Positions 18,679 through 27,601 of a DNA stretch of 64,000 nucleotides are shown here, one piece after another. The notes under the pieces are model-generated. The model was given only the letters and a program-made list of their open reading frames with translations. It made no database searches and had not been told where the DNA came from. Within the stretch, counting starts at the first letter, position 1, and each line of letters begins with the position of its first letter. Source of the stretch: an uncultured Pseudoxanthomonas sp. GTDB lineage: Bacteria; Pseudomonadota; Gammaproteobacteria; Xanthomonadales; Xanthomonadaceae. The stretch covers positions 62,001-126,000 of the forward strand of contig NZ_CAMPJD010000001.1 of assembly GCF_946886695.1 (NCBI RefSeq), given 5' to 3'. The position numbers were made by a program, and so were the translations under genes.

Positions 18679-19323
18679 TCATCGGCTGACCCAGACGTCG
18701 CCGCCCGGGCCCACCACGCCCTGCACCACCCGGCGCGAGGACAGGTTCTCCACAGTGACCCGCTCATTCTCGCCGGCATCCGCCAGCGCCCTGCCGGCGA
18801 CGCGCACTTCCACCCCGCCGCGACGGGACACCAGCGCCACGTTGTCGCCGCGGCGGACCACGCGCTGGGCGACCAGATCGGTTGCCGACAGTACCGTGCC
18901 TGCCGACAGCATGCGCCGTGCCACGCGGCCCAAGGCCTGGGATGGATCAGCGACCGCGGCGCCGACGATGCGCGAGGCATCGCGGGTTTCGGGAATGAAC
19001 GCCTCAGCGGTGATCGTTTCGCCCGGTGCGATGCCGCGGCTCAGCACCAGCACAGTCTGGCTGCGGCGTACCCGCACCGGCACGAACAGGCGCCAGCCAT
19101 CCGGGCAGCTGACTTCCACACTGTGGCTACCCTGGACGCGTGCTACCAGCGATGCGCCGCAGCGTGGCAGGCGCAAGGCGGGATCGAGCGTGGCCTCGGC
19201 CTCGCTGCCGGTTGGCAACGCGCCCAGAGCGGCTGCCTTGATGCTGTTGACCGGTTGGAAGTCGGCTGCCAGCACGGCGCATGCGGTCAGTCCGCCGATC
19301 AGGGCGAGGGTCAGGCGCAGCAT
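18679..19323 (-). CDS. flgA: FlgA, P-ring assembly chaperone
   Basis: FlgA is a periplasmic chaperone for polymerisation of the flagellar P ring (FlgI, encoded at 26419). The 214-residue product has a Sec signal peptide (LRLTLALIGGLTACAVLAA), then the SAF/FlgA C-terminal domain (VLSRGIAPGETITAEAF, then AGTVLSATDLVAQRVVRRGD). The frame also has ATG 19344 and TTG 19350, but a sigma-54 promoter at 19357-19372 puts transcription start near 19346. I therefore chose the ATG at 19323, which also gives a compact signal peptide. The gene is upstream of and parallel to flgM. Confidence 0.92.
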   Translation of the reverse strand: MLRLTLALIGGLTACAVLAADFQPVNSIKAAALGALPTGSEAEATLDPALRLPRCGASLVARVQGSHSVEVSCPDGWRLFVPVRVRRSQTVLVLSRGIAPGETITAEAFIPETRDASRIVGAAVADPSQALGRVARRMLSAGTVLSATDLVAQRVVRRGDNVALVSRRGGVEVRVAGRALADAGENERVTVENLSSRRVVQGVVGPGGDVWVSR

Positions 19324-19356
19324 GGGCGGGATCCGGAGGTTCATCGCCAACAGGCC

Positions 19357-19372
19357 TGCAAGGCTTGTGCCA
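19357..19372 (-). promoter_or_regulatory. Sigma-54 promoter of flgA
   Basis: On the minus strand the site reads TGGCACAAGCCTTGCA, a full match to the -24/-12 consensus, with GG and GC 10 bases apart. Its -12 element lies only ~14 bases before ATG 19344, so the flgA start is probably the downstream ATG at 19323. Confidence 0.85.
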
Positions 19373-19506
19373 GCTCGCGCTCAAGACGGAGGCACTTCGG
19401 GTTCCATATTCAAGAAATGGAAAGCGCCTGCCGGCAGGCCATCAAAAGCAGAGCCCATCGCGGATGTGGCGGCTACAAACGCGGGTCGAAGACACGGACT
19501 CCGTTG

Positions 19507-19545
19507 GCCCTCACCCCAACCCCTCTCCCGCAGGGAGAGGGGCCT
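19507..19545. repeat. Intergenic inverted repeat, CCCTCTCCC type
   Basis: CCCTCTCCCGCAGGGAGAGGG core at about 19521-19541 inside a CCTCACCCCAACCCC context. Related copies lie at 24305-24370 and 24699-24735. This is a common noncoding repeat in the family. Confidence 0.7.
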
Positions 19546-19564
19546 GGAGCGGCCACCCCACGGC

Positions 19565-19591
19565 TCAAGTGCCCTATCCCGCGGCCGATAT
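19565..19591 (+). promoter_or_regulatory. Sigma-28 promoter of cheV
   Basis: TCAAGTGC at 19565-19572, an 11-base spacer, and GCCGATAT at 19584-19591. The -10 ends only 7 bases before the ATG at 19599, so transcription should start at or next to the start codon. Confidence 0.85.
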
Positions 19592-19598
19592 GCTGTGC

Positions 19599-20552
19599 AT
19601 GACCCAGGATCTGCTCAACCGCATCGACCAGCGCACCCGCCTGGCCGGCCACAACCGCCTCGCCCTGCTGCTGTTCCGCCTGGGCGGGCGTCAGCTTTTT
19701 GGCGTCAACGTATTCAAGGTGCAGGAAGTCCTGCGCCGGCCCGACCTGTTCCAGTTGCCCGGGCTGCCCACCGAATTCGTCGGCGTGGCCGACGTACGCG
19801 GCCGCTCGGTGCCGGTGCTGGACCTGGGCCTGAGCATCCGCCACCCCGAACGTGACCCGAATCCGGAGAACACCCCCAACTACCTGGTGGTCACCGAATT
19901 CAACCGCTCCGTGCAGGGCTTCCTGGTCAGCGGGGTTGAACGCATCGTCAACATCGCAGTGGAAGACATCCACCCGCCTCCGGAACTCGGCGCCGAAAAC
20001 AGCTACCTGACCGCCGTGACGCGCTTCCAGGGCGAACTCATCCAGGTGATCGACGTGGAAAGCGTGCTGGCCGACATCTGCCAGTCGCGCATGGACGCCA
20101 CGCTGGCGCCCGAGATGGCCCTGCCGGCGGACGCACCGCCGCTGCAGGTGCTGGTGGTGGACGACTCACGCGTGGCGCGCTCGCAGATCCGCAGCGTGCT
20201 GGAGCAATTGGGCGTCACCACCACGCTGCTGTCCGACGGCCGCCAGGCGCTGGACCACCTCTTGCAGGTGCACGCCGCCGGCGAGAATCCGGCCGAGCGT
20301 TACGCCATGGTCATCTCGGACATCGAGATGCCCGCCATGGACGGCTACACCCTGACGACGGAAATCCGGCGCCACCCCGGCTTGGCCGGCCTGTACGTGC
20401 TGCTGCACACCTCGCTGTCGGGCGTGTTCAACAACGCCATGGTGGAACGCGTGGGCGCGAATGCCTTCGTGGCCAAGTACAGCCCGCACGAACTGGCCGA
20501 GCACGTGCTGTTCCGCCTGAATCAGGTGGTTGCGGCGCAGATGGCGGCCTGA
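19599..20552 (+). CDS. cheV: CheV chemotaxis coupling protein with receiver domain
   Basis: CheV is a CheW-like coupling protein with a phosphorylatable receiver that helps adaptation. The 317-residue product has an N-terminal CheW domain (about 20-165: LLFRLGGRQLFGVNVFKVQE, VADVRGRSVPVLDLG) and a C-terminal receiver (about 185-310: VLVVDDSRVARSQIRSVL, Asp in VISDIEMPAMDGYTL, Lys in VAKYSPHEL). The start was fixed by the promoter: the in-frame ATG at 19590 lies within the -10 element, so ATG 19599 is the first usable one. This makes cheV a probable leaderless or near-leaderless message. A pair of inverted repeats follows the stop. Confidence 0.94.
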   Translation: MTQDLLNRIDQRTRLAGHNRLALLLFRLGGRQLFGVNVFKVQEVLRRPDLFQLPGLPTEFVGVADVRGRSVPVLDLGLSIRHPERDPNPENTPNYLVVTEFNRSVQGFLVSGVERIVNIAVEDIHPPPELGAENSYLTAVTRFQGELIQVIDVESVLADICQSRMDATLAPEMALPADAPPLQVLVVDDSRVARSQIRSVLEQLGVTTTLLSDGRQALDHLLQVHAAGENPAERYAMVISDIEMPAMDGYTLTTEIRRHPGLAGLYVLLHTSLSGVFNNAMVERVGANAFVAKYSPHELAEHVLFRLNQVVAAQMAA

Positions 20553-20553
20553 T

Positions 20554-20656
20554 CGTCGTCCCAGCGAACGCTGGGACCCATTTGCTTTTCCCACGGAAAA
20601 GGTAAGAGGCAAAGGGCAGGATCAAGATGGATCCCAGCGTTCGCTGGGATGACGGC
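20554..20656. repeat. Inverted-repeat element of the CCCAGCGAA-CGCTGGGA type (single copy)
   Basis: A ~103-bp element whose two ends are hairpins (GTCCCAGC-GAAC-GCTGGGAC at about 20557-20576 and ATCCCAGC-GTTC-GCTGGGAT at about 20631-20650) and are inverted with respect to each other. It belongs to the same family as the four-copy array at 39251-39799. It lies directly after the cheV stop and may help end transcription. Confidence 0.75.
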
Positions 20657-20698
20657 ACAGGGAATCACTGCCTGCCCGGATGCCGACCTGCCCCGTTC

Positions 20699-20714
20699 TG
20701 GCACACGCCTTGCA
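20699..20714 (+). promoter_or_regulatory. Sigma-54 promoter of flgB operon
   Basis: TGGCACACGCCTTGCA, a full RpoN -24/-12 element (GG 20700-20701, GC 20712-20713, spacing 10). The predicted leader before the flgB ATG at 20748 is ~24 bases. RpoN control of rod and hook genes is the norm in polar-flagellated gammaproteobacteria. Confidence 0.9.
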
Positions 20715-20747
20715 GCATCCCCGGCAACGGTCTGCCGGAGCGGTGCC

Positions 20748-21134
20748 ATGTCCAATCCCATCTCCAACTACCTGGGTGTCCACGGAGCGGCCCTGCCACT
20801 GCGCGAGCAGCGCATGCAGCTGATCGCCAGCAACCTGTCCAACGCGGACACGCCGAACTACAAGGCGAAGGACCTGAACTTCCAGGCCGCACTGGAGAGC
20901 GCGGCGGCCAAGGCCTCCCCATTGCTGACCAGCAGCGAGCAGCACCTGACCCTGCTGGATGCCACCCCGCGCATCTTCGAGCGCGCAGGCGTGCAGCCAA
21001 GCCTGGACGGCAACACCGTCGACGCCGATACCGAACGTGCCGCCTACGGCCGCGCGGCGCTGGAATACCGCGCCTCGCTCAGTTTCATCGAATCCAAGGT
21101 GCGCACCATGCTCACCGCGATCACCGGCCAGTAA
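20748..21134 (+). CDS. flgB: FlgB flagellar proximal rod protein
   Basis: FlgB is a structural component of the proximal rod in the periplasm. The 128-residue product has the N-terminal rod/hook signature LIASNLSNADTPNYKAKDLNF and the C-terminal ALEYRASLSFIESKVRTMLTAI. The ATG at 20748 follows CCGGAGCGGTGCC, placing GGAG at the right distance; the longer frame from 20649 runs through the sigma-54 promoter and is not coding. It is the first gene of the flg rod/hook operon. Confidence 0.96.
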   Translation: MSNPISNYLGVHGAALPLREQRMQLIASNLSNADTPNYKAKDLNFQAALESAAAKASPLLTSSEQHLTLLDATPRIFERAGVQPSLDGNTVDADTERAAYGRAALEYRASLSFIESKVRTMLTAITGQ

Positions 21135-21145
21135 GGGGACGCGTC

Positions 21146-21553
21146 ATGAGCAACCTGCCCATCTTCGACGTCGCCGGTTCCGCGCTGCAGGCGCAGTCGG
21201 TGCGACTGAACACCATCGCCAGCAATCTGTCCAATGCGGATTCCATCGCGTCCTCGCCCGAGGCGGTCTACAAGCCCATCGAGCCGATCTTCCAGGCGCG
21301 CCCGCTGAATGCGGACGGCTCGCTGACATCGGTGCAGGTGAAGGAGATCACCCAGAGCGAAGCACCGCCGATCAAACGCTATGAGCCCGGCCACCCGATG
21401 GCCGATGGCGATGGTTATGTCTACGCGCCCGATGTCGATCCGGTCGCGCAGATGGTCAACCTGATCTCGGCATCACGCGGCTACCAGGCCGGCGTGGAAG
21501 TACTGAACACCGCCAAGGAACTCGCCCTGGCAACCCTGACCATGGGCCGCTGA
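21146..21553 (+). CDS. flgC: FlgC flagellar proximal rod protein
   Basis: FlgC is the second proximal rod subunit. The 135-residue product shows LNTIASNLSNADSIASSPE near the N-terminus and ISASRGYQAGVEVLNTAKELALATLTMGR at the C-terminus (quoted in part), both typical of FlgC. The ATG at 21146 follows AAGGGGACG and lies 11 bases after the flgB stop. Confidence 0.96.
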   Translation: MSNLPIFDVAGSALQAQSVRLNTIASNLSNADSIASSPEAVYKPIEPIFQARPLNADGSLTSVQVKEITQSEAPPIKRYEPGHPMADGDGYVYAPDVDPVAQMVNLISASRGYQAGVEVLNTAKELALATLTMGR

Positions 21554-21579
21554 CGCCCCGCCACCGAGCGACCACGCAC

Positions 21580-22260
21580 ATGACCACCATCAATGGCGAT
21601 CCGTTCGCCGCCATCAACAACGCCACGTCGGGCGCTGCCACGACGAAGAAGGCCGACACGCTGGGCCAGGCCGACTTCATGCGCCTGATGACCGAGCAGT
21701 TGAGCCATCAGGATCCGCTCAAGCCGCTGTCCAACAGCGAGTTCGTCGCCCAGCTGGCGCAGTTCTCCACCGTGCAGGGCATCAGCGAACTGAACACCAC
21801 CGTCGGCGGCTTCACCTCGGCGCTGACCGGCGACCAGGTGCTGAAGGGCGCCGCGCTGGTGGGGCACTCCGTCGTGGTGCCCTCCGACTCGGTCGCGTTG
21901 CCGGCCACCGGCAATGCCAGCGGCCTGGTGATGTCGCCCGGTGCAGGCAAGGTGACGTTCGAAATCACCGACGCCAGTGGTGTCGTGGTCGACACCATTG
22001 AGGTGGAATCCACCGGCAAAGGCGAAACCGCGTTCGCCTGGGATGGCGTGAAGGCCAACGGCGAACGCGCTGCCGCCGGTGCGTATTCCATCAAGGCCAC
22101 GCATACCGCCACCGACGGCACCGGCACCGCACTCAACACCTATGTCGATTCCACCGTAGAGAGCGTGACCATCGGCTCCGACGGCCTGTATCTCAACCTG
22201 CCCGGCTTGGGCACCGCCCCGCTCGACTACGTGCTGCGCATCGGCAAGTCGGCGTCCTGA
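21580..22260 (+). CDS. flgD: FlgD flagellar hook cap / scaffold protein
   Basis: FlgD caps the growing hook and is needed for FlgE polymerisation. The 226-residue product has the conserved N-terminal export/scaffold region (LGQADFMRLMTEQLSHQDPL, then NSEFVAQLAQFSTVQGI). It continues with a FlgD Ig-like/Tudor core (AFAWDGVKANGERAAAGAYS). Length and motifs are normal for the family. It lies between flgC and flgE, 26 and 37 bases from its neighbours. Confidence 0.96.
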   Translation: MTTINGDPFAAINNATSGAATTKKADTLGQADFMRLMTEQLSHQDPLKPLSNSEFVAQLAQFSTVQGISELNTTVGGFTSALTGDQVLKGAALVGHSVVVPSDSVALPATGNASGLVMSPGAGKVTFEITDASGVVVDTIEVESTGKGETAFAWDGVKANGERAAAGAYSIKATHTATDGTGTALNTYVDSTVESVTIGSDGLYLNLPGLGTAPLDYVLRIGKSAS

Positions 22261-22297
22261 CCCCCTCACTCCCACCGCATCCAGCAAGGAGTCTCCC

Positions 22298-23518
22298 ATG
22301 GCTTTCAACAGCTCGCTGTCCGGCATGAGGGCGGCCAACGCCGACCTCAACGTCACCTCGCACAACATCGCCAACGTCAACACCACCGGCTTCAAGGAGT
22401 CGCGCGCGGAGTTCGCCGAGGTGTTCTCCACCACTGGCTACGGCCTGCTGCAGAACGGCATCGGCGCCGGCGTGCGCGTCACCAACGTCGCCCAGCAGTT
22501 CTCGCAGGGCGACATCAACCAGACCGGGCGCTACCTGGACCTGGCGGTGGACCGCGAAGGCTTCTTCACCGTCAGCAACAACGGGACGAACGTGTATACC
22601 CGCGCCGGCAACTTCCAGCGCGACCCCGACGGCTACGTGACCACACCTGACGGGTACCGCCTGCAGGTGTTCCCGCCACGCGCCGACGGCATCGGCTTCG
22701 ACACCGGCAATCTGGTCGACCTGCAGTTGCTGACCACCGACAGTGCGCCCGCACCGACCACCAACGTCGACCTCGGTGTCACCTTGCCCGGCAATGCCGC
22801 GCAGCCGACGATCACCCCCTTCTCGCCGACCGACAGCGCCAGCTACAACGAGACCACCTCGGTCACCGTGTACGACTCGTTGGGCGTAGCCCACCAGCAG
22901 GCCGTCTACTACGTGAAGACGGCGAATCCGAACGAGTGGCAGATGCATACGTACGTGGACGGTGCTTCGATGGGCGCACCGACCACGGTGCAGTTCGACA
23001 ACAACGGCACGCTGACCGCACCGGCCAACGGTCTGGTGACGCTGGCGCCGTTCACGCCCAGCACCGGCGCCGGCGTGCTGAACATGACGATGAACATCAG
23101 CGGCACCACGCAGTACGGCGAGCAGTTCGCCAAGCGCATCCAGAACCAGGACGGCTATGCCACCGGCAAGCTCAACGAGTTCAGCGTGTCGCCCGAAGGC
23201 GTGGTCTTCGCGCGCTACTCCAATGGCGTGGACCGGGCCATCGGCCAGGTGGGCCTGGCCAACTTCACCAACCCACAGGGACTGGTGTCGCAGGGCAACA
23301 ACACGTGGACGCACAGCTTCGCCTCCGGTGAGCCGCGCATCGGCGCGCCGGGCACGTCGGACTTCGGCCAGGTGGCCTCCGGCGCACTCGAAGCCTCGAC
23401 CGTCGACCTGACCGAGCAGCTGGTCAACATGATCGTGGCGCAGCGCAACTTCCAGGCCAACTCGCAGATGCTGTCTACGCAGGACCAGATCACCCAGACC
23501 GTCATCAACATCCGCTGA
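22298..23518 (+). CDS. flgE: FlgE flagellar hook protein
   Basis: FlgE builds the flexible hook. The 406-residue product begins MAFNSSLSGMRAANADLNVT and continues SHNIANVNTTGFKESRAEF, and it ends with the coiled C-terminal MIVAQRNFQANSQMLSTQDQ. The central D1/D2 beta domains are of moderate length. A GCAAGGAG ribosome binding site lies before the ATG. Confidence 0.97.
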   Translation: MAFNSSLSGMRAANADLNVTSHNIANVNTTGFKESRAEFAEVFSTTGYGLLQNGIGAGVRVTNVAQQFSQGDINQTGRYLDLAVDREGFFTVSNNGTNVYTRAGNFQRDPDGYVTTPDGYRLQVFPPRADGIGFDTGNLVDLQLLTTDSAPAPTTNVDLGVTLPGNAAQPTITPFSPTDSASYNETTSVTVYDSLGVAHQQAVYYVKTANPNEWQMHTYVDGASMGAPTTVQFDNNGTLTAPANGLVTLAPFTPSTGAGVLNMTMNISGTTQYGEQFAKRIQNQDGYATGKLNEFSVSPEGVVFARYSNGVDRAIGQVGLANFTNPQGLVSQGNNTWTHSFASGEPRIGAPGTSDFGQVASGALEASTVDLTEQLVNMIVAQRNFQANSQMLSTQDQITQTVINIR

Positions 23519-23546
23519 TGACGGCACGGCCGACGGAGGCTGACGC

Positions 23547-24299
23547 ATGGACAAGGCACTCTATGTCGCGATGACCGGCGCCCGCGCCTCGCTGCAGGCG
23601 CAGGGCACGGTGTCGCACAACCTGGCCAACGTGGACACGAAGGGTTTCAAGGCGGCGCTGGCCGGCACCGAGGCGTTCAAGATCCAGGGCCAGGGCTTTC
23701 CTTCGCGCGTGGACGCGATGCTGATCGACCCCGGCTTCGATTCGCGGACCGGTTCGCAGATGGTCACCGGCCGCTCCCTCGATGTTTCGCTGCAGCCGAA
23801 TCGCTGGCTCGCCGTGCAAGCGGCGGATGGCGGCACGGCCTATACGCGCAATGGCGAGCTCAGCGTCACGCCGAACGGCCAGTTGGTCACTGCTGGCGGT
23901 CGGGCGGTGCTGGACGACAACGGCAATCCGATTGCGGTACCGCCCGCGCAGTCCATCGACATCGGCGCCGACGGCACCGTATCGATCATTCCGCAGGGCG
24001 AAGGCCCGCAGACGATGGCCATTGTCGGCCGCATGCGCATGGTCGAGGCGACGCCGCAGCAGCTGGCGCGGGGTGGCGATGGCCTGATGCGGCCATCCGA
24101 TCCGCAGGCACCGGCGTTGCCGGTCGCCAATGGCAACAGTCTCACCACGGGCGTGCTTGAAGGCAGCAACGTGGATGCAGCCGGTGCGCTGGTGCAGATG
24201 ATCCAGTTGCAGCGGCAGTTCGAGATGCAGGTGAAGGTAATCCGCAGTGGTGACGAGATGGCGCAGTCGTCGAACCAGTTGCTGCGCTTGGGCGGTTGA
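23547..24299 (+). CDS. flgF: FlgF flagellar rod protein
   Basis: FlgF is a proximal/distal rod junction subunit. The 250-residue product begins MDKALYVAMTGARASLQAQG and has VSHNLANVDTKGFKAAL. It ends LQRQFEMQVKVIRSGDEMAQ with SSNQLLRLGG. It is the last gene before a 614-bp repeat-filled gap, so the first sigma-54 transcript may end or weaken after it. Confidence 0.95.
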   Translation: MDKALYVAMTGARASLQAQGTVSHNLANVDTKGFKAALAGTEAFKIQGQGFPSRVDAMLIDPGFDSRTGSQMVTGRSLDVSLQPNRWLAVQAADGGTAYTRNGELSVTPNGQLVTAGGRAVLDDNGNPIAVPPAQSIDIGADGTVSIIPQGEGPQTMAIVGRMRMVEATPQQLARGGDGLMRPSDPQAPALPVANGNSLTTGVLEGSNVDAAGALVQMIQLQRQFEMQVKVIRSGDEMAQSSNQLLRLGG

Positions 24300-24835
24300 T
24301 GGTCTGAACCCCTCTCCCTGCGTTGAGAGCCCCTCTCCCACCGGGAGAGGGGTTGGGGTGAGGGGCAACGGAGTCAGCCCAGGCCGACAACCGGCGGCCT
24401 AACAACATCCGCGACTCACTGAAAACGCCCGCCCGCGATGAACCTGTTGCGTGCATCTTTCAGTGCGGGTCTGCTTGAGGCCACACATGGCGCCGCTCGC
24501 CGCGGGGGCCCTACTTTTCTTTGCACAAGCAAAGAAGTGCTCCTCAACAGCCGAATGGCTGGTCAAGAAGGCCTCTGCGGCGAGCAGCACCATGCCTGCA
24601 CGCCAAAAGAACCATCCCGCCAGGCCCAGAAACCTGAAACAAAGGCGCGCCCTTTGGACACGCCCAAGGCCCACACAGGCGATGGACTTCGTTGGCCCTC
24701 TCCCCAACCCCTCTCCCGCAGGGAGAGGGGCTTGAACAGGCCCCACCGCCAGAAAAATGCCGGCGTCTGGTCCGAGGCCATGACCGAGGTCCCAGTTCGA
24801 CCCGAATCCAAGCGCCAGAACCACGACACCCATTC
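24300..24835. repeat. Repeat-filled intergenic gap between flgF and flgG
   Basis: The gap has no gene that I can support. It contains a doubled CCCTCTCCC-type inverted repeat at 24305-24370 and a second copy at 24699-24735. An inverted repeat TTTCTTTGC-ACAA-GCAAAGAA lies near 24513-24536. Between them is sequence that translates in several frames into family-wide spurious peptides (for example TFLCTSKEVLLNS). It interrupts what is usually a continuous flgBCDEFGHIJKL operon and is followed by a fresh sigma-54 promoter. Confidence 0.7.
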
Positions 24836-24851
24836 CGGCACAGGACTTGCC
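24836..24851 (+). promoter_or_regulatory. Second sigma-54 promoter, before flgG
   Basis: CGGCACAGGACTTGCC, with GG at 24837-24838 and GC at 24849-24850, spacing 10. It matches the RpoN consensus apart from the first and last bases. It lies 62 bases before the flgG ATG and can restart transcription after the repeat-filled gap. Confidence 0.8.
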
Positions 24852-24913
24852 TGAGAGGAGGCGAGGAACCGCATCACGCGGCGCCACCCCTTCCACCAGC
24901 GAGGAACCACGCC

Positions 24914-25699
24914 ATGAACCAGGCCCTCTGGGTCGCCAAGACCGGACTGGACGCGCAACAGACGCGCATGTCCGTGGTCTCCAACAACCTGGCCAACACC
25001 AACACCACCGGCTTCAAGCGCGACCGCGCCAGCTTCGAAGACCTGCTGTACCAACAGGTCCGCCAGCCGGGTGGCTCCACGTCCTCGCAGACGCAGCTCC
25101 CCTCCGGCCTGCAACTCGGCACTGGCGTGCGCGTCGTGTCCACCTCCAAGGATTTCCAGCAGGGCAACCCGCAGCAGACCGGCCGCTCGCTGGACGTGAT
25201 GGTCAACGGCCGCGGCTTCTTCGAAGTGCTGCTGCCCGATGGCTCGCCCGCCTACACCCGCGATGGCTCGTTCCAGATCAACGCACAGGGCGAGCTGGTC
25301 ACCAACAGCGGTTATCCCGTGCAACCGGGTATCCAGGTGCCTGAGGGCGCGCAGTCGATGACCATCGGCAACGACGGCACCGTCAGCGTGACCATGGCCG
25401 GTCAGGCGCAGGCACTGGAGATCGGCTCGCTCACGCTCACCGACTTCGTCAATCCGTCCGGCCTGCAGGCCAAGGGCGAGAACCTCTACGTCGAGACCAC
25501 CGCATCCGGTCCTGCGCAGAACGGCACCCCCGGCCTCAACGGCCTGGGCAGCCTCGTGCAGGGTTCGCTGGAAGGCTCCAACGTCAACGTGGTGGAAGAG
25601 CTGGTCAGCATGATCGAAACCCAGCGCGCCTACGAAATGAACGCCAAGGCCATCTCCACCACCGACTCGATGTTGGGCTACCTCAACAACAACGTCTGA
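24914..25699 (+). CDS. flgG: FlgG flagellar distal rod protein
   Basis: FlgG forms the distal rod. The 261-residue product begins [20 protein letters not shown] with [19 protein letters not shown], and it ends with [20 protein letters not shown] and [14 protein letters not shown], all diagnostic. The length is normal. The start at 24914 is the family start; the frame is open from 24692 through the promoter and repeat, which is not coding. Confidence 0.97.
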   Translation: MNQALWVAKTGLDAQQTRMSVVSNNLANTNTTGFKRDRASFEDLLYQQVRQPGGSTSSQTQLPSGLQLGTGVRVVSTSKDFQQGNPQQTGRSLDVMVNGRGFFEVLLPDGSPAYTRDGSFQINAQGELVTNSGYPVQPGIQVPEGAQSMTIGNDGTVSVTMAGQAQALEIGSLTLTDFVNPSGLQAKGENLYVETTASGPAQNGTPGLNGLGSLVQGSLEGSNVNVVEELVSMIETQRAYEMNAKAISTTDSMLGYLNNNV

Positions 25700-25721
25700 C
25701 CCACGCATACCGGGAATCGCC

Positions 25722-26408
25722 ATGAAGCGCTCCACGTCCGCCACCACCCTCGCCTGCGCGCTGATGCTGCTGCCAGGCTGCGCACGCTACTACGGCGACG
25801 TGCGCCCGTACGCGCCGATGCAGCCCATCCAGCCTATCGTCGCCGCGCAGGCACCGGCCACGGCCGGTTCGATCTACCGCGCCGGTCCCGGCCTGAACCT
25901 CTACGCCGACCGCCGCGCGCGCGACGTGGGTGACCTGCTGACGATCAATCTGGTGGAGAACACTGCCGCGCAGACCTCGGCCACCACCTCGGTCGACAAG
26001 AGCAGCGAGATCAGCATGGCCGCACCCAACATCGCCGGTGCCCCGGTCACCTGGAACGGACGCGACATTCTCAGCGCATCCGTCAATGGCGAGCGCGGCT
26101 TCAGCGGCGCAGGCAACAGCGCCCAGAGCAACCGCCTGCAGGGCAGCGTGACCGTCACCGTGATCCAGCGCCTGCCCAACGGCAACCTGGTCGTGCAGGG
26201 CCAGAAGAACATGCGCCTGAACCAGGGCGACGAACTGGTGCAGATCCAGGGCATCGTGCGTCCGGCCGACATTGGCACCGACAACACCATCGCCTCCAGC
26301 AGGGTCGCCGACGCACGCATCGCCTTCGGCGGCCGCGGCGCCATCGCGCAGTCCAACTCGATGGGCTGGCTGGGCCGGTTCTTCAACTCCCCCGTCTTCC
26401 CGAACTGA
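25722..26408 (+). CDS. flgH: FlgH flagellar L-ring lipoprotein
   Basis: FlgH forms the outer-membrane L ring. The 228-residue product has a lipoprotein signal peptide with lipobox LLPGC (Cys at residue 20), then the conserved [20 protein letters not shown] and a C-terminal region with GELVIQGQKN-like [16 protein letters not shown] and [11 protein letters not shown]. It lies 22 bases after flgG. Confidence 0.96.
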   Translation: MKRSTSATTLACALMLLPGCARYYGDVRPYAPMQPIQPIVAAQAPATAGSIYRAGPGLNLYADRRARDVGDLLTINLVENTAAQTSATTSVDKSSEISMAAPNIAGAPVTWNGRDILSASVNGERGFSGAGNSAQSNRLQGSVTVTVIQRLPNGNLVVQGQKNMRLNQGDELVQIQGIVRPADIGTDNTIASSRVADARIAFGGRGAIAQSNSMGWLGRFFNSPVFPN

Positions 26409-26418
26409 GCATCGCGCC

Positions 26419-27600
26419 ATGGATACGCCCAACGCCGACCGCTCGAACCCCACGCCCGCGAAGAAGCCGCGCCGCATCGATACCTATACGCTGCTGGGCC
26501 TGCTGGCGTGGATCGGGCTGGTGCTGTTGTGCCTGGCTCCCGCCGCGCGCGCCGAACGCATCAAGGATCTCGCCCAGGTCGGCGGCGTGCGCAGCAATCC
26601 GCTGGTCGGCTACGGCCTGGTCGTGGGCCTGGATGGCAGTGGCGACCGCACCAGCCAGGCGCCTTTCACCGTGCAGAGCCTGAAGAACATGCTGGGCGAA
26701 CTGGGCGTCAACGTGCCGGCCAACGTCAATCCGCAGCTCAAGAACGTGGCTGCCGTGGCGATCCACGCAGACCTGCCCGCTTTCGCCAAGCCCGGCCAAC
26801 CGATCGACATCACCGTGTCGTCGATCGGCAACGCCACCTCGCTGCGCGGCGGTAGCCTGTTGATGGCCCCGCTGCGCGGCGCCGACGGCGAGGTCTACGC
26901 GATCGCCCAGGGCAACCTGGTGGTCGGCGGCTTCGGCGCGCAAGGCAAGGACGGCTCGCGCGTATCGGTCAACGTGCCGAGCGTGGGCCGCATTCCGAAC
27001 GGCGCCACCGTCGAACGCGCGATCCCCAATGCGCTGGACAGCGGTGACGGCACGATCACGCTCAACCTGCACCGCGCCGACTTCACCACCGTCTCGCGCA
27101 TGGTCGCGGCACTGGAGCAGAATTTCGGCGCGGGCAATGCGTACGCACTGGATGCGGTCACCGTCGCCGTGCGCGCGCCTGCCGAGATGTCCCGGCGCAT
27201 CAATTTCCTCGCGCAGATCGAGAACCTCGAACTGACCCCTGGCAGCGCACCGGCGAAGGTCATCGTCAACGCGCGCACCGGCACCGTGGTGATCGGCGCG
27301 CAGGTGCAGGTGATGCCGGCGGCGGTGACGCATGGCTCGCTGACGGTGACCATCACCGAATCGGCCAACGTCAGCCAGCCGAATGAATTCTCGCGCGGCG
27401 GCACCACGGTGGTGACGCCGCAGTCCAGCGTATCGGTCAGCCAGGAAGGCAACCGCATGTTCAAGTTCGAAGGCGGCACCTCGCTGGACGAAATCGTCCG
27501 CGCGGTGAACGAAGTCGGTGCCGCGCCCGGCGACCTCATCGCGATCCTGGAAGCCCTGAAGCAGGCCGGCGCCCTGCGTGCAGAGCTCGAGGTGATCTGA
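26419..27600 (+). CDS. flgI: FlgI flagellar P-ring protein
   Basis: FlgI forms the periplasmic P ring around the rod. The 393-residue product has a long N-terminal signal (charged residues 1-25, then a hydrophobic stretch [20 protein letters not shown]), followed by [20 protein letters not shown] and [13 protein letters not shown]. It ends with the conserved [20 protein letters not shown] and [18 protein letters not shown]. The n-region is longer than usual. ATG 26419 lies 10 bases after the flgH stop; an ATG further in is also possible. Confidence 0.96.
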   Translation: MDTPNADRSNPTPAKKPRRIDTYTLLGLLAWIGLVLLCLAPAARAERIKDLAQVGGVRSNPLVGYGLVVGLDGSGDRTSQAPFTVQSLKNMLGELGVNVPANVNPQLKNVAAVAIHADLPAFAKPGQPIDITVSSIGNATSLRGGSLLMAPLRGADGEVYAIAQGNLVVGGFGAQGKDGSRVSVNVPSVGRIPNGATVERAIPNALDSGDGTITLNLHRADFTTVSRMVAALEQNFGAGNAYALDAVTVAVRAPAEMSRRINFLAQIENLELTPGSAPAKVIVNARTGTVVIGAQVQVMPAAVTHGSLTVTITESANVSQPNEFSRGGTTVVTPQSSVSVSQEGNRMFKFEGGTSLDEIVRAVNEVGAAPGDLIAILEALKQAGALRAELEVI

Positions 27601-27601
27601 T

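Noticed and set aside
24438..24854. Open frames in the flgF-flgG gap
   Set aside because: They run through known intergenic repeat types and through the sigma-54 promoter. The peptides look like the spurious translations these repeats give in related genomes.
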